This document shows, in pieces, positions 20,333-21,627 of a DNA stretch of 21,627 bases (position 1 is its first letter; every line of letters starts with the position of its first letter). The position numbers and the translations under genes are program-made. The stretch spans positions 1-21,627 of the forward strand of contig JBJOGS010000069.1 of assembly GCA_046048095.1 (NCBI GenBank). Reading direction: 5' to 3'. The stretch comes from UBA3478 sp046048095. GTDB lineage: Bacteria > Bacteroidota > Bacteroidia > Flavobacteriales > Flavobacteriaceae. The notes beneath the pieces were generated by a model. It worked only from the letters and a program-made list of their open reading frames with translations. It searched no databases and was not told the DNA's origin.

Positions 20333-21627
20333 TTAGTCCTGTTGCACTGGTTCGACAGCCTTGTCTACCACGGGTCTTTCTTCTCGATTCGCCACTTCTA
20401 ATAGGGTGTGAAAAACAAGCCTTGTTCTGTTAGTTAAAAGATCGTAATTGATCTTGTCAGGGGTATCGGTGTGCGCGTGATAGTCATCATGCGTTCCATT
20501 AAAATAGAAAATAATTGGAATGTTATTCTTTGCGAAATTGTAATGATCCGAGCGGTAATAGAAACGATTCGGGTCATTTTCGTCATTATACGTATAGTCG
20601 AGCTCGATCTGTGTGAATTTAGAATTCACTTCTTCAGAAAGCTGATGCAATTCGCTGCTTAACTTGTCCGAACCAATGAGGTATACATAATTGCGGTCTC
20701 CTTCTCTTTTTGGATCAATACGACCAATCATATCAATGTTTAGGTTCGTCACCGTCTGCTCTAGCGGATATAACGGTTCAACATCGGTATAATACTCAGA
20801 TCCGAGAAGACCCTTTTCTTCACCAGTGACATGAAGAAAAACCACAGACCTTCTTGGTCCTTTTCCTTGAGCTTTTGCCTCAACTAAGGCTTCAGCGATT
20901 TCAAGCATCGCTACCGTGCCTGATCCGTCGTCGTCAGCTCCGTTATTAATATTTCCTTCAGCATCGATCCCAATATGATCGAGATGAGAAGATACTACCA
21001 CATATTCTTCGGGCTTTTCTATCCCTTCAATAATGGCGACGACATTTTCAGTATCCACAGCTTCTGAACCACCCTCGATAGCCAAGCTGATAGGTTCATC
21101 AATTGCTTGAGAACTATTAGGGTCATATTCTCCGAGCCATGAAGCAGCCACCTCTGGACGAATAATGGCTGAGAATAGTGCGTTCTCTTCTTCAAGACGC
21201 ATTTGTCCGCTATTATTTCGCTTCATATACGAATAATAACGCGAATAACGATCGAAATTCGCTTGGTCTACAAATAGCAATCCTGCTGCACCTTTAGCTT
21301 GGGCCGCTGCTAAGCGCTTTGGTAAAGCTTCGGACACATTACTCCATTTCGAATATGAACTTGTTCCTGTTAAAGTATAGGTGCCGTCTTCACTTTGAGG
21401 CTCTCCGGCTACAGCGATAACTAGTTTGCCAGTGACATCAATTTCTGAGTAGTTTGAGTACTCTGGACTATCTATTCCGTATCCAACAAATACTACCTCG
21501 TAATTTCCAGATGCGCCCGAAAAGGTGATGAAATCATCTCCAATAGCGTGGGTTTTACCGTTAAATTCAAGAGTGCCATTAGGGGCGGTGGTGTAGATCA
21601 CAGGAACCTTTTGCAGGTAATTATTTG
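20333..21627 (-). CDS. M28 family metallopeptidase with PA domain (N-terminus outside window)
   Basis: The C-terminal ~430 residues of a zinc aminopeptidase of family M28. The frame stays open to the right edge, so the signal peptide and propeptide region lie outside; an internal GTG at 21601 is not the true start. A protease-associated (PA) domain precedes the catalytic domain (VVFVGYGI, KGAAGLLFVD). Zinc and catalytic residues are in VVSSHLDHIG (His), NNGADDDGSGT (Asp), TGEEKGLLGS (Glu-Glu), NIDMIGR (Asp) and HAHTDTPDKI (His). Such enzymes are usually secreted or periplasmic and process peptides in marine Bacteroidota. The gene ends at the shared terminator. Confidence 0.94.
   Translation of the reverse strand, partial: NNYLQKVPVIYTTAPNGTLEFNGKTHAIGDDFITFSGASGNYEVVFVGYGIDSPEYSNYSEIDVTGKLVIAVAGEPQSEDGTYTLTGTSSYSKWSNVSEALPKRLAAAQAKGAAGLLFVDQANFDRYSRYYSYMKRNNSGQMRLEEENALFSAIIRPEVAASWLGEYDPNSSQAIDEPISLAIEGGSEAVDTENVVAIIEGIEKPEEYVVVSSHLDHIGIDAEGNINNGADDDGSGTVAMLEIAEALVEAKAQGKGPRRSVVFLHVTGEEKGLLGSEYYTDVEPLYPLEQTVTNLNIDMIGRIDPKREGDRNYVYLIGSDKLSSELHQLSEEVNSKFTQIELDYTYNDENDPNRFYYRSDHYNFAKNNIPIIFYFNGTHDDYHAHTDTPDKINYDLLTNRTRLVFHTLLEVANREERPVVDKAVEPVQQD

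Overview
The window reads as a piece of a Bacteroidota chromosome, most likely Flavobacteriales. The gene families typical of that phylum support this: a START-like protein beside a class IV aminotransferase homologue, DUF4290 before murA, a ~1050-residue fused CcsBA, BshB1, and a MurA with Asp at the active-site Cys position. Promoters also fit: at least eight TAnnTTTG boxes sit just upstream of genes, and Shine-Dalgarno sites are scarce. The genus cannot be named from sequence alone. Nearly all genes look like core functions. I see no insertion sequence, prophage, CRISPR array or toxin-antitoxin pair, and no gene-free stretch over 300 bases.

Layout. 1-1934 (+): the end of phoH, then purC and a cold-shock protein with its terminator. 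1935-2344: a convergent intergenic region with small hairpins, an elaborate four-armed palindrome, and tRNA-Met(CAU) on the minus strand; the palindrome's outer arm ends exactly at the tRNA 3' end. 2345-3556 (+): a START-like protein and a class IV aminotransferase homologue that seems to have lost its PLP-binding residues. 3548-7930 (-): an ATPase/kinase-like protein, RecQ and Fmt joined by 4-nt start/stop overlaps, then HU and a YqgE/AlgH protein. 7964-10249 (+): a DUF493 protein, a DUF4290 protein and MurA.

10257-14301 (-): a light and oxidative-damage group. SRPBCC protein, an SDR lacking the catalytic Tyr, and a CPD photolyase are spaced by 2 nt; pirin and a stand-alone BLUF blue-light receptor follow. 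14352-16198 (-): a tightly overlapping trio of a Rossmann/DUF2520 protein, a KdsC-like KDO-8-phosphate phosphatase and a Maf nucleotide pyrophosphatase. 16262-20141 (+): CcsBA cytochrome c synthase overlapping BshB1 of bacillithiol synthesis. 20209-20283: tRNA-His with a textbook Bacteroidetes promoter and a shared terminator. 20333-21627 (-): a secreted-type M28 aminopeptidase running off the window.

The most unusual signals are the four-armed palindrome against tRNA-Met, the apparently PLP-dead aminotransferase homologue, and the BLUF/photolyase/pirin/SDR/SRPBCC group. I did not find a clearly new multi-gene defence or mobile system.
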